This document shows positions 38,857 through 47,159 of a DNA stretch of 60,461 nucleotides, one piece after another (position 1 is the first letter of the stretch; each line of letters opens with the position of its first letter). The stretch is from DAISJI01 sp964559835 (GTDB taxonomy: Bacteria > Acidobacteriota > Terriglobia > Terriglobales > Acidobacteriaceae). The DNA lies in assembly GCA_964559835.1 (NCBI GenBank), contig CAZLJE010000029.1:1-60461 (forward strand). Direction: 5' to 3'. A model generated the notes under the pieces. The model saw only the letters and a list, made by a program, of their open reading frames with translations, did not search any database and was not told where the DNA came from. Both the position numbers and the translations under genes were made by a program.

Positions 38857-39030
38857 TTCCCCTCCACTGCGCGGCACGCTTGTTCAGCGCAATCGCTTTC
38901 TAGTCATGCGACAGTAACAAAGCCGGCTGCGGGGAACAAGGTAACTCCGGGTACTCGTTATTACCTTGGTCACGGGCGAAAATTAGGTCCCTTGCACTCG
39001 ATTTGACGCTTGATTTCCTGGCCCACTTCT

Positions 39031-39993
39031 TTAGCCGGCGCCCTCGCACGCGGGCAGGTCAGGTTCCGCTTCCAGCGCGCCGCGCTTATTCTTCACCTTC
39101 GCGCTGGTCACCAGCGCCACGCCCGCGATGATGATGGCGCTGCCGGCCAGGATGTAGGCGTCCACTCTCTCGTGCAGGATCAACCATCCTAGGAGTACGG
39201 CGACGATCGGATTCACGTAGGCATACGTCGCGACCTTCGGCATGGGGACATTCTTCAGCAGCCAGATGTATGCGCTGAACCCCACCCATGATCCGAAGAT
39301 GATGAGGTAAACGATCGCGCTGAGTCCCCGGATCGTCCAGACGGCATGGCCGTAGTCGCCGAACACGGCGGCGACGCCGAAGTTCACGATGCCCGCGAAC
39401 GTCATCTGCCACCCGCTGCCGACAAACGCGTCGGCTGACGTGCTCCAGCGCTTCGACAGCACCGACCCGACCGCCCACGCCAGAGACCCTCCGAGCAAAG
39501 CCAGACTTGCCCACAGCTCCTTCTGCCCGAGGGCGGTGGTGGCGTGGAGCTTGGGCCAGAGCAGCACGACGATGCCCCCGATCCCTAAGATCAACCCGGC
39601 AATGCCGCGCCGGGACAGGTGATCGCCCCGCATAATCCATGTGTCGATCACGAGGAACCACAGTGGAGTGATGGACACGATCAGGGCGGCCAGCCCGGTC
39701 GGCACCGTCTCCTCCGCCCACGCCAGCACGACATTGGCGATGCTCAGCAGCAATATCCCAATGACCGCCAGCCGGACCGCCTCGGCGAGAGTCACGCGGA
39801 CGCGCCGTCCCGTAAGCGCGCACCAGGCCAGCATCAGCACGCCCGCCGTCGTGAAGCGCAGTCCGCCCATGAGCGGTGCGCCGATGTGCTCTACGGCGAT
39901 CGCGATTCCCAGGTACGTCGAGCCCCAGAAGAAATACACAAGCGCAAAACAGAGGATGGTATTGCGTCGGAGATGCCGCGCGGCCGTATCCAT
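39031..39993 (-). CDS. EamA (DMT superfamily) transporter
   Basis: A 320-residue inner-membrane protein with two EamA repeats and about ten hydrophobic helices. The first repeat starts ILCFALVYFFWGSTYLGIAI and includes IANVVLAWAEETVPTGLAAL and ITPLWFLVIDTWIMRG. The second runs from ASLALLGGSLAWAVGSVLSK to KVATYAYVNPIVAVLLGWLI and LHERVDAYILAGSAIIIAGV. It resembles YedA-type metabolite exporters. The C-terminal tail is charged. The start has no strong binding site. Confidence 0.9.
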   Translation of the reverse strand: MDTAARHLRRNTILCFALVYFFWGSTYLGIAIAVEHIGAPLMGGLRFTTAGVLMLAWCALTGRRVRVTLAEAVRLAVIGILLLSIANVVLAWAEETVPTGLAALIVSITPLWFLVIDTWIMRGDHLSRRGIAGLILGIGGIVVLLWPKLHATTALGQKELWASLALLGGSLAWAVGSVLSKRWSTSADAFVGSGWQMTFAGIVNFGVAAVFGDYGHAVWTIRGLSAIVYLIIFGSWVGFSAYIWLLKNVPMPKVATYAYVNPIVAVLLGWLILHERVDAYILAGSAIIIAGVALVTSAKVKNKRGALEAEPDLPACEGAG

Positions 39994-40187
39994 AAAAAAA
40001 GTGAGAAGTACTTACCTTAACAGAGACGGCGGCGTTAAACGGGACCGCGAAAACACTGTGTTAAGTGTGAAACGGTGAGCTGTAAATCCAATGGGTTACA
40101 AGATTCCGTCACTTGCTGACAACCTGATTTATGCCTGCTGCACCCAATCGAAGTAAAGGCAGAGTCCTTCGGAGCTGAGGTGACTGT

Positions 40188-40337
40188 ATGCTGTGGTTCA
40201 TTTTTGCCGTCTTGCTGATTGCATGGATTCTCGGCTTGGTCGGCACCTACACGATCGGGGCTTGGCTGTGGTTGCTGCTTGTGGCTGCGGTGATCGTACT
40301 GATCATCCAGTTGGCAACCGGTCGGCGCGTAGCCTGA
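40188..40337 (+). CDS. lmo0937-family small membrane protein
   Basis: A 49-residue protein: LWFIFAVLLIAWILGLVGTY then TIGAWLWLLLVAAVIVLIIQ and LATGRRVA. Two hydrophobic spans and the WILGL, W-LWLLLVAAVIVL pattern are those of the lmo0937 family (DUF5670), small membrane proteins of unknown role. GGAGCTGAGG precedes the ATG at a good distance. It is the only gene in the gap after the EamA transporter, which is divergent. Confidence 0.75.
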   Translation: MLWFIFAVLLIAWILGLVGTYTIGAWLWLLLVAAVIVLIIQLATGRRVA

Positions 40338-40363
40338 CGTCGGAATAAACAGAAACGACGCGG

Positions 40364-40395
40364 TGGGGTGGCGTTTTGCCGCCCCGCTTCGTTTT
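40364..40395 (+). terminator. Hairpin after the lmo0937-family gene
   Basis: GGGGTGGC (40371-40378) and GCCGCCCC pair around GTTTT with one G-T pair, followed by GCTTCGTTTT. Probable rho-independent terminator. Confidence 0.5.
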
Positions 40396-40428
40396 CCCTG
40401 CTACACTCAGGGATTCGGAGTCCCCCGC

Positions 40429-41313
40429 ATGTTCCGGCGCATTGTCGCAGTCTTTTCCGGGTTGTCCCTGCTCGCTTCCGCGTCTGATCTCAAGTACAGC
40501 AAGAAACTCAAGGATGCTTCCGGCGACCACGCCGCCATGACCCTCTACTTCCAGGGACAGCGCATCCGCATCGATCATCGGAACGAAGTCGGCTATGGAT
40601 GGAAAGACGGCCGTCCCGAGACCATCGCCTACGGACCCCGGGTCGCCACCATCTACCAGTGCGACATGCACCGCGTCCTGGAACTCGATTTCGACCACCA
40701 CCAGTACACCGCGACCGAGCTCGACCGCAACGGGATTCCGGTCGATACGCAAGTCGACCCCCCCAAGGTCCGTCATAGTGGGGTGAAGGTCAAAGTAGTG
40801 GTTGAAACGCGCGATACGGGGGAAACAAAACAAATCTTCGGTCAGACCGCCCACCACTTCGTCACCACACGAAAAGAAGAACCCGCGGCCGGAGCCTGCA
40901 CCAGCGCCGGCGAGAGCGTCGAGGACGGATGGTATCTAGACCTGGAGCAGCCGCAGGACAGTTGCGCGCAACTGCCGAAGCCCACGGCCGGCGTGAGGGT
41001 AGCAACGTTGGTCGCCTCCGGCGGCTGCATCGACGATTACGAAGTGCAGCACGTTGGCCCGCAACTCCTGCCATTTCCCGTCGAGGTCACCACGACCAGC
41101 AATGTCGCGCGGAACAAGAGCGTATCGAGCGGGTTTGTAGTCAGCGAGCTGTCCCGCCTGCCCCTCGATCCGCAGATCTTCGACTTGCCCACCGGCTACA
41201 AACACGTCGATGAACTCGATCAATCGCCGTCGTTACCCTGGCTCCTGCGCGGCAGACTCATGTGGCAGAGCGTCAAGAGCACGGTCTGGGGCTGGACGCC
41301 CTGGGGAAGATAA
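40429..41313 (+). CDS. Exported hypothetical protein
   Basis: A 294-residue protein with a signal peptide (MFRRIVAVFSGLSLLASASD). The beta-rich first half has LYFQGQRIRIDHRNEVGYGW, VATIYQCDMHRVLELDFDHH and a segment IFGQTAHHFVTTRKEE that resembles the DUF4412/LolA-like exported proteins of acidobacteria. The second half ends LPLDPQIFDLPTGYKHVDEL, a common ending of that group, and then a Trp-rich tail. No enzyme motif is seen. The ATG at 40429 opens the signal peptide. A heptad inverted repeat follows the stop. Confidence 0.8.
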   Translation: MFRRIVAVFSGLSLLASASDLKYSKKLKDASGDHAAMTLYFQGQRIRIDHRNEVGYGWKDGRPETIAYGPRVATIYQCDMHRVLELDFDHHQYTATELDRNGIPVDTQVDPPKVRHSGVKVKVVVETRDTGETKQIFGQTAHHFVTTRKEEPAAGACTSAGESVEDGWYLDLEQPQDSCAQLPKPTAGVRVATLVASGGCIDDYEVQHVGPQLLPFPVEVTTTSNVARNKSVSSGFVVSELSRLPLDPQIFDLPTGYKHVDELDQSPSLPWLLRGRLMWQSVKSTVWGWTPWGR

Positions 41314-41314
41314 T

Positions 41315-41406
41315 CAGTTGTGAGTTGTAAGTTGTAAGTTCAAAGTTGCAAGTCTACGGCTGGCATATGCCAAATCTTGCAACTTTGAACTTACAACTTA
41401 CAACTG
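41315..41406. repeat. Heptad-period inverted repeat 5 (TTGTAAG words)
   Basis: The left arm 41315-41353 reads TTGTGAG, TTGTAAG, TTGTAAG, TTCAAAG, TTGCAAG. The right arm 41377-41406 is almost exactly its reverse complement (CTTGCAACTTTGAACTTACA, ACTTACAACTG). It lies between converging genes. Confidence 0.9.
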
Positions 41407-41408
41407 CT

Positions 41409-42440
41409 TTACGCCGGCACCGGCGTCTGCTGTTCCACGCTTGCTTCACGCAAGAATTTCGCGGCTTCTTCGGGCGGAGTCGGATTGATGTAGAACCCAG
41501 TGCCCCACTCGAAGCCGGCAGTCTTGGTCAGCTTCGGCATGAACTCGATGTGCCAGTGGTAGTAGTCGTTGGTCGGGTCCTGCACCGGGGAGGTGTGGAT
41601 CACGAGGTTGTAGGCAGGATTATCGAGGACGTTGTTCGCCTTCGCCAGCAACGTCTTGATCGACTTCGCCAGCCCTTCGAACATCGCCGACGAGGAGTTC
41701 TCGAACGCCGATTCATGACGCTTAGGCAATATCCAGGTCTCGAACGGAAAACGCGGCGCGTAGGGAGCGAGTGTTACGAAATTCTCGTTCTCGCCCACGA
41801 TCCGTGAGCCGTCCTCCAGTTCCTGGCGGACGATGTCGCAGAACACGCAACGTTCCTTATAGACGTAGTACTGCTTTGCGCCTTCCAGTTCCTCGACCAC
41901 CTGCTTGGGCACGATGGGCAGCGCGATCAGTTGCGAGTGCGCGTGCTCCAGCGACGCGCCCGCCGCCTCGCCGTGGTTCTTGAAGATCAGGACGTACTTA
42001 AACCTTTTGTCCTGGCGCAGGTCGAGGATGCGGTCGCGGAACGCCCACAGCGTGTCTTCGACGCGCTTGTCCGGCATCGTCGCCAGCGAGAGGTTGTGGT
42101 CGGGCGTCTCGATGATGACTTCGTGCGCCCCGATGCCGTTCATGCGGTCGAACATGCCTTCGGCGCGCCGGTTGAGATTGCCCTCGATGCCCAGCGCCGG
42201 AAATTTGTTCGGCACCACGCGCACGGTCCACCCGGGTGAGTCCTTCTGCGGGCCGCCATTCTGGTTCGGGCGATACGCCAGGATCTCCGGCGGCGTCTTA
42301 TTCTCGTTGCCATAACAGAACGGGCAGAAGCCGCCCTTCATCTTGTTCTGTTCGCGAAGGAAGTCGGTCGGGCGTTTGGCGCGGTCGGTCGAAATGATCA
42401 CCCATCGTCCAACGATGGGATCTTTACGTAATTCGGGCAA
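41409..42440 (-). CDS. galT: Galactose-1-phosphate uridylyltransferase
   Basis: A 343-residue HIT-superfamily enzyme exchanging UMP between UDP-glucose and galactose 1-phosphate. It starts MPELRKDPIVGRWVIISTDR and has CPFCYGNE and CVFCDIV zinc-type Cys pairs, VRVVPNKFPAL, HEVIIETPDH, FKNHGEAAGASLEHAHSQL with the catalytic His-x-His, and YYHWHIEFMPKL. No galK or galE lies next to it. GGGGGAGAG lies upstream of the ATG. It is followed by the heptad hairpin at 41315. Confidence 0.92.
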   Translation of the reverse strand: MPELRKDPIVGRWVIISTDRAKRPTDFLREQNKMKGGFCPFCYGNENKTPPEILAYRPNQNGGPQKDSPGWTVRVVPNKFPALGIEGNLNRRAEGMFDRMNGIGAHEVIIETPDHNLSLATMPDKRVEDTLWAFRDRILDLRQDKRFKYVLIFKNHGEAAGASLEHAHSQLIALPIVPKQVVEELEGAKQYYVYKERCVFCDIVRQELEDGSRIVGENENFVTLAPYAPRFPFETWILPKRHESAFENSSSAMFEGLAKSIKTLLAKANNVLDNPAYNLVIHTSPVQDPTNDYYHWHIEFMPKLTKTAGFEWGTGFYINPTPPEEAAKFLREASVEQQTPVPA

Positions 42441-42470
42441 TGAACTCTCCCCCGTGGCGGAACTCCTATT

Positions 42471-42920
42471 TTACGGCACGGAGAAGGCGTTCTTAAATAG
42501 GGTGATTTCCGCAGGCGCGCCTGTGGAAAAATAAACGCTCACCACGTCGAAACGATAAGGCGGCGGATCCTCGCGACGCAGCCGGCGCATGAAATTTCGC
42601 GCCATCAGCGCCAGTTCCCGCCGCTTGTGCTCGTCGACTGCCGCCTCGGCGGGCTTCACGTCGTGCGTGGTGCGAGTCTTCACCTCAATGAAGCAGAGCA
42701 CTTCGCCGTCCCACGCCACCAGGTCGAGTTCGCCCTTGCACTGAGGAATGCGCCAGTTGCGCGCCACCATTACGTATCCGAGCTGGCGAAGGTGGAAGTA
42801 AGCCGCGTCCTCGCCCGCCTGTCCGGTCGCAAGATGCGCCGCGGTTGTTTCTTTGTGACCGACGGTGTCGGAGAGTTTGTCGATTACGCTTACTGCGGCA
42901 TGGACCAGGGTACCGTTCAT
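42471..42920 (-). CDS. yraN: YraN family (UPF0102) putative endonuclease
   Basis: A 149-residue protein with the restriction-endonuclease-like fold of UPF0102. It has GQAGEDAAYFHLRQLGYVMV, ARNWRIPQCKGELDLVAWDG and LCFIEVKTR, which form the E...D-x(n)-E-x-K metal site, then DEHKRRELALMARNFMRRL and YRFDVVSVYF. The function in cells is unclear. The start at 42920 is chosen because it leaves a normal N-terminus. It lies just upstream of galT on the same strand with 30 nt between. Confidence 0.88.
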   Translation of the reverse strand: MNGTLVHAAVSVIDKLSDTVGHKETTAAHLATGQAGEDAAYFHLRQLGYVMVARNWRIPQCKGELDLVAWDGEVLCFIEVKTRTTHDVKPAEAAVDEHKRRELALMARNFMRRLRREDPPPYRFDVVSVYFSTGAPAEITLFKNAFSVP

Positions 42921-42965
42921 CACAGACCAGTGTAGGTCCGAACTTCGCGGATGAAGCAACAACAT

Positions 42966-42998
42966 TGCCGATTTTCGATTGCCGATTGCCGATTTGGG
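42966..42998. repeat. Heptad-period words (TGCCGAT)
   Basis: TGCCGAT, TTTCGAT, TGCCGAT, TGCCGAT between yraN and parE. Single-arm array. Confidence 0.7.
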
Positions 42999-43004
42999 AG
43001 AGGA

Positions 43005-43289
43005 CTACAAAGTTTTTGGCCATCGGCGCGCGCCGTGAATGACACGGATGATCTGAACTACGTCACCACGGACGTGATAAGGAACGACGTACGGGGTATC
43101 CGGCACCACCAACTCTCGCGTGCCAGGAACGCGCCCAGGTCTGCCCATGGCTGGATGTTCTGGCAACATGTGCACCGTGTGGACGATCTTGCGTATGACG
43201 CGCTTCGCCGCGACGGGATCCTCCGCGCTGATAAATGCTGAGATTTCTTCTAGATTGCGCAACGCCTTCCGCAACCATCTAACGCGCAC
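43005..43289 (-). CDS. parE: RelE/ParE-type toxin
   Basis: A 94-residue toxin of the RelE/ParE superfamily: VRWLRKALRNLEEISAFISA, DPVAAKRVIRKIVHTVHMLP, EHPAMGRPGRVPGTRELVVP, TPYVVPYHVRGDVVQIIRVI, HGARRWP. These match ParE-like members that poison gyrase or related RelE RNases. The GTG start at 43289 overlaps the antitoxin's end by 11 nt, as in normal parDE operons. A heptad-word array follows the gene. Confidence 0.9.
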   Translation of the reverse strand: MRVRWLRKALRNLEEISAFISAEDPVAAKRVIRKIVHTVHMLPEHPAMGRPGRVPGTRELVVPDTPYVVPYHVRGDVVQIIRVIHGARRWPKTL

Positions 43290-43527
43290 GTCGCCCCGTT
43301 AACTTCGCTATCGTCTTCTCGACTTCTTCGTCGCTCGCGAAGTCACCCGCTTCTGCCTCCGCAAGTCCTTTCTTGATCTCCTCAACCTGCCATTCGTTCA
43401 CGTCGACATATTCCCTAATCGCTTCCGCCGCTAGGAAGGCTCGGCTCCGCTGCGTGGCTGCAGCGAGCTTGTCGAGTTTCTTTCGGAGCTTGTCGTCGAT
43501 TCGTAGTGTCAACACTGAACCAGCCAT
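43279..43527 (-). CDS. parD: Ribbon-helix-helix antitoxin (ParD/CopG type)
   Basis: An 82-residue antitoxin. The RHH domain is VLTLRIDDKLRKKLDKLAAA then TQRSRAFLAAEAIREYVD. The C-terminal half (VEEIKKGLAEAEAGDFASDE) would wrap the toxin. GAGGGGAAGGT precedes the ATG. Upstream at 43570-43577 lies a TGTATACA palindrome that may be the operator, by position only. Confidence 0.9.
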   Translation of the reverse strand: MAGSVLTLRIDDKLRKKLDKLAAATQRSRAFLAAEAIREYVDVNEWQVEEIKKGLAEAEAGDFASDEEVEKTIAKLTGRRAR

Positions 43528-43798
43528 ACCTTCCCCTCACTCCACGTTTGTAACGATTGTAATCATCTGTATACACGGCGAGCAAATCATAAATACAGCG
43601 GCGATCGCCGGCCGATAACCTGACGACGTATGCGCCATCCGGATGTCGATTGCATTTTTCTGAATCCCTTTTCGGCCACTTGCAGCCTTTCTCTCGGGAA
43701 CCGGCGGATAGTTCCGCTACTCTCAATTCTGTTTACTCCTGTGACAACTCTGTCCTGACCTGCTGAATCGGAGTAGATGCCCCTGGTCCGGAGTCTGC

Positions 43799-45322
43799 AT
43801 GCGTCACTGGGCCCGTTTCTCGCTTCCTGCTTTGTTCACCTTGTTCCTCACCGGTTGTGCCGGAATCGTGGGGACTCAGCCTCAATCGGCCACGGCGAGC
43901 GCTCCTCAAGTCAGCGCGATCGCACAACAAACGAACGGCTTCGCCACCAACCGTGCCATCGAAGTCCAGTTCAGCACGGACATGAATCCGGCGACGATCA
44001 ATGCACAGACGTTCCTGCTGAGCGATTCGAATTCGCAACTTGTCGCCGGCGCCGTCTCCTACGATCAGCCTAACCGGATCGCCAGTTTCAAACCCTCTGC
44101 GGAATTACAAGCCACCACGCAATACACGGCGACGGTCACTACCGGCGTCGCCGATTTGAGCGGCCGCCACCTCGCCCAGAATTACGCGTTCCAGCTGACC
44201 ACGCGCGCTTCCACCGATACCTCTCCCATCGGCGTCACCAAGACGCAGCCGGGCAACGGCGAAACCTGTGTATCGCAAACCACCAATGTCCAGGTGTCGT
44301 TCTCGGAAGGCGCTACGGCGTCCAGCGTCAACTCGACAGACTTGTTCCTCACCGGACCTGCCGGAAACGTCGCCGCCACGGTGACCTACGACGCAGCGCT
44401 GATCATCGCCACGATCACGCCCAATGCGGCTTTGACCGCGAACACGTCATATACGCTTACCGTTCAGAACGTGCAGGACCTCGCCGGCGTCGCGATGACG
44501 GCCCCTTACCGCGCACAATTCACGACCGGACCGTGCGGCACGCTGCTCGCGGCTTACTCGGCGACCTACACCTCGTTCGACGTGCCCGGCGCGATCTCGA
44601 CTGTTCTCTACGGCATCAACAACCAGGGAGCGCTGGTTGGCGTTTACACCGACTCGACTTCAAGCCATGCGTTCTTCCGCAGCTCGAGCGGGGTGGTGAC
44701 CGAGATTGCCTACCCCGGAGCGAAGTACACGATCGTAAACAAGGTCAATAACAACAACGCAGTCGTCGGCGAGTACGCGGATACCGCTGGAGCAAACCAC
44801 GGTTTCATCTGGAACACCGGCACGTTCACCACGTTCGACTACCCGGGCGCAGGGCAGACCTACGCCATGGACATCAACAACAACGGCGACGTGGTCGGGT
44901 TCTTTGCCGAATCGAATAATGCCAACCAACGCGGATATATCCGGCATGCCGACGGGACGTTCGCGCTCGTGCCGGATGCCGCAAGCTCCGGCGCCGCGAC
45001 GCTGGGCAACAATGACCTCGGCCACCTGATCGCGGATACCAATTTCTTCTACGACGGGTCCACCTGGTCGCAGTTCAATATCGCGAACGCTCAAATTCGC
45101 GGTGTACGCGGACTTAACAACAACGACCAAATCGCGGGCATCTATCAATCGGCTTCGATCAGCGGTTACGTAAAAACCCGGAACACTTTCCAGTCCGTCT
45201 CGGTTGCGAACTCGATCGAAACGCTCCCGCAGGACATCAATGACTCCGGCGTGGTGGTGGGCTGGTATACCGACCAAAACCATCAGACGCACGGATTCAT
45301 CGCAACTCCGGCGGCGCCATGA
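43799..45322 (+). CDS. Lipoprotein with Ig-like (Big_5) domains and HAF repeats
   Basis: A 507-residue exported lipoprotein with lipobox LTGC at the end of SLPALFTLFLTGC. Two Big_5-type Ig-like domains (about 40-135 and 143-240) share the VQFS-tDMNP and ANTSYTLTVQNVQDLAG patterns. From about 255, a run of HAF-type repeats follows: YGINNQGALVGVYTDSTSSH AFF, VNNNNAVVGEYADTAGANHG, DINNNGDVVGFFAES, LNNNDQIAGIYQSA, DINDSGVVVGWYTDQ. Each has I/L-N-x-x-G-x-V-V-G and ends in H-x-F. HAF repeats form beta propellers in surface proteins. No enzyme motif is seen. Confidence 0.87.
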   Translation: MRHWARFSLPALFTLFLTGCAGIVGTQPQSATASAPQVSAIAQQTNGFATNRAIEVQFSTDMNPATINAQTFLLSDSNSQLVAGAVSYDQPNRIASFKPSAELQATTQYTATVTTGVADLSGRHLAQNYAFQLTTRASTDTSPIGVTKTQPGNGETCVSQTTNVQVSFSEGATASSVNSTDLFLTGPAGNVAATVTYDAALIIATITPNAALTANTSYTLTVQNVQDLAGVAMTAPYRAQFTTGPCGTLLAAYSATYTSFDVPGAISTVLYGINNQGALVGVYTDSTSSHAFFRSSSGVVTEIAYPGAKYTIVNKVNNNNAVVGEYADTAGANHGFIWNTGTFTTFDYPGAGQTYAMDINNNGDVVGFFAESNNANQRGYIRHADGTFALVPDAASSGAATLGNNDLGHLIADTNFFYDGSTWSQFNIANAQIRGVRGLNNNDQIAGIYQSASISGYVKTRNTFQSVSVANSIETLPQDINDSGVVVGWYTDQNHQTHGFIATPAAP

Positions 45323-45334
45323 TGTGATCCGCAG

Positions 45335-45361
45335 AAGGGCTCTCGCACGATGAGAGCCCTT
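45335..45361 (+). terminator. Hairpin after the HAF lipoprotein
   Basis: AAGGGCTCTC / GAGAGCCCTT, a perfect 10-bp stem with a 7-nt loop, then CCTCGC. No U-run follows, so termination may be weak. Confidence 0.55.
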
Positions 45362-45371
45362 CCTCGCAATC

Positions 45372-45395
45372 AAAAGGCCCGGCGCTCGCCGGGCC
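45372..45395 (-). terminator. Terminator of the aminotransferase gene
   Basis: GGCCCGGCG / CGCCGGGCC with loop CT, followed on the minus strand by four T (45375-45372). Confidence 0.75.
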
Positions 45396-45430
45396 AAATC
45401 ACCAATCACAAATCGCTAAATCACCAATGA
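45394..45430. repeat. Heptad-period words (AATCACC)
   Basis: AATCACC, AATCACA, AATCGCT, AAATCACC between the terminator and the aminotransferase stop codon. Single-arm array with one 8-nt step. Confidence 0.65.
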
Positions 45431-46822
45431 CTACGCTCCCTGCGGCTTGCCGCTCTTCGCGATTTCCGACTTGTCGCTGCTCCCGACGTACTTGATGCTG
45501 TGCTCGAGGATGTCGAGCCCGGCATCGGCTTCTTCCTTGCTGATCACCAGCGGCGGGCAGATACGGACGGAGTTTTCTCCGGCGCCGAGGAACAGGCATC
45601 CGTGGCCGAACGCCAGCTCGACCACCTTGTCGCGCGCCGGACCCGCGGGAGCCTTCGTCTTCTTGTCGGTGACGAGTTCGATGCCGATCATCAATCCGCG
45701 GCCGCGCACGTCGCCGACCATCTCGTACTTGTCGACCCACGTTTTCGCCCGGTCCAGGATGTGCTTTCCGACTTTGGCGGCATTGTCGATCGCGCTCTCT
45801 TCGAGCACGTCCATGGTCGCCAGCGCCGAAGCGATGCAGACGGGATTCCCGCCAAACGTGGACGCATGTGAACCCGGGACCCAGTCCATGATGTCGGCCT
45901 TGGTGATGCACACGCTCAGCGGCATGCCGCTGGCTATACCCTTCGCGACGGTGATGATGTCAGGCTCCACGCCGCTGTGCTGCACTGACCACCATTTGCC
46001 TGTGCGTCCGCTGCCTGCCTGGACTTCGTCGCAGACCAGCAGGATGCCGTACTTGTCGCAGATACGGCGCAGTTCCTGCATGAACTCCGCCGGCGCGACC
46101 AGGTATCCGCCTTCGCCCTGGATCGGCTCGACGAAGATCGCCGCCGTTTCTTCGGGAGGAACGGTGGTCTTGAATACCTTGTCCTCGATGAACCGTGCGC
46201 AGTCGATCGCGTATTCCTTCGCGTCCGTCCCTTCCGGCCGGCGATAAACATTCGGATACGGAACATGCGTCACGCCCGAAACCAGCGGGGAAAACCTGCG
46301 GCGCTGCTGCACCTTCGACGCCGTCAGCGACAGCGCGCCCATCGTGCGGCCGTGGAAGGCGCCGTAGAACGCGATCACGTGCTGGCGGTTCGTGTGGTAA
46401 CGCGCCAGCTTCAGCGCTGCCTCGACCGCCTCCGCGCCGGAATTGCCGAAGTAGAAGCGATGCGGCCCCTTCATGGGCGCGACCTTGGTCAGCCGCTCGG
46501 CGAACGTGGTCATGTTCTCGTAATAAAAATCCGTCCCCGACATGTGGATCAGCTCGGCAGCCTGTTTCTGAATGGCCGAGACCACCTTGGGATGACAATG
46601 CCCTGTCGAGCAGACCGCGATTCCGGCGGCGAAGTCGAGGAACTCGTTGCCGTCGACGTCTTCCACCATCACGCCGCGGCCGCGCTTGGCTACCAGCGGA
46701 TACGAGCGCGTGTAGGACGGCGAAATGTAAGTCTTATCGGCTTCGAGAACGCGGCGAGCTTTGGGTCCAGGAAGCTCGGTGATGATCTTTGGACCGACCT
46801 TGGTTTCAGTGGCGGTGTTCAT
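45431..46822 (-). CDS. Class III PLP-dependent aminotransferase (acetylornithine/GABA type)
   Basis: A 463-residue enzyme. It has the class III pattern VEDVDGNEFLDFAAGIAVCS TGHCHP, FYFGNSGAEAVEAALKLARY, FYGAFHGRTMGALSLT, AAIFVEPIQGEGGYLVAPAE, LLVCDEVQAGSGRTGKWW with the PLP-binding Asp, DIITVAKGIASGMPLSVCIT with the Schiff-base Lys, and STFGGNPVCIASALATMDVL. It resembles 4-aminobutyrate and archaeal-type ornithine or lysine aminotransferases more than biosynthetic ArgD. The substrate cannot be fixed from sequence alone. No arginine or GABA pathway gene is adjacent. It has its own terminator. Confidence 0.88.
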   Translation of the reverse strand: MNTATETKVGPKIITELPGPKARRVLEADKTYISPSYTRSYPLVAKRGRGVMVEDVDGNEFLDFAAGIAVCSTGHCHPKVVSAIQKQAAELIHMSGTDFYYENMTTFAERLTKVAPMKGPHRFYFGNSGAEAVEAALKLARYHTNRQHVIAFYGAFHGRTMGALSLTASKVQQRRRFSPLVSGVTHVPYPNVYRRPEGTDAKEYAIDCARFIEDKVFKTTVPPEETAAIFVEPIQGEGGYLVAPAEFMQELRRICDKYGILLVCDEVQAGSGRTGKWWSVQHSGVEPDIITVAKGIASGMPLSVCITKADIMDWVPGSHASTFGGNPVCIASALATMDVLEESAIDNAAKVGKHILDRAKTWVDKYEMVGDVRGRGLMIGIELVTDKKTKAPAGPARDKVVELAFGHGCLFLGAGENSVRICPPLVISKEEADAGLDILEHSIKYVGSSDKSEIAKSGKPQGA

Positions 46823-47159
46823 TGTTTCTCTCCCGCAGCAACCAGGGGACTACAACTGGCGACTGCCGCTGGCACGCTGACGCGTGCATTGAGATGCTCC
46901 GAACCGGAATTCGGAAATCCAGCGGATGAGAGAAGAACTAATCTCCGCCGAAGAGGTTAGGGCGGGAATTGTGCGGGACAGTCTTGAGGCCTGCACGGGG
47001 CCGAGCCAGGTTGTCGCGACCAGCATTCATGGCACTCAGTCCAGCTTTCATTATACTCTGTGTTCCTCCTCCGTGTTCCTCCGTGTCCTCTGTGGTAAAT
47101 CTTCGTGTTAACCTTCGTGTCCATCGTGTGAACCCTCTCGATGCAGTCCAGGAGCCTGC
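46823..47159. other. 337-nt intergenic region with degenerate CCTTCGTGT-type words
   Basis: No gene is recognised. From about 47055 to 47130 it holds degenerate copies of the element seen at 20616 and 48625 (CCGTGTTCCTCCGTGTCCTC, TGTGGTAAATCTTCGTGTTA, ACCTTCGTGTCCATCGTGTG). It lies between the divergent aminotransferase and RNB genes. Confidence 0.6.
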
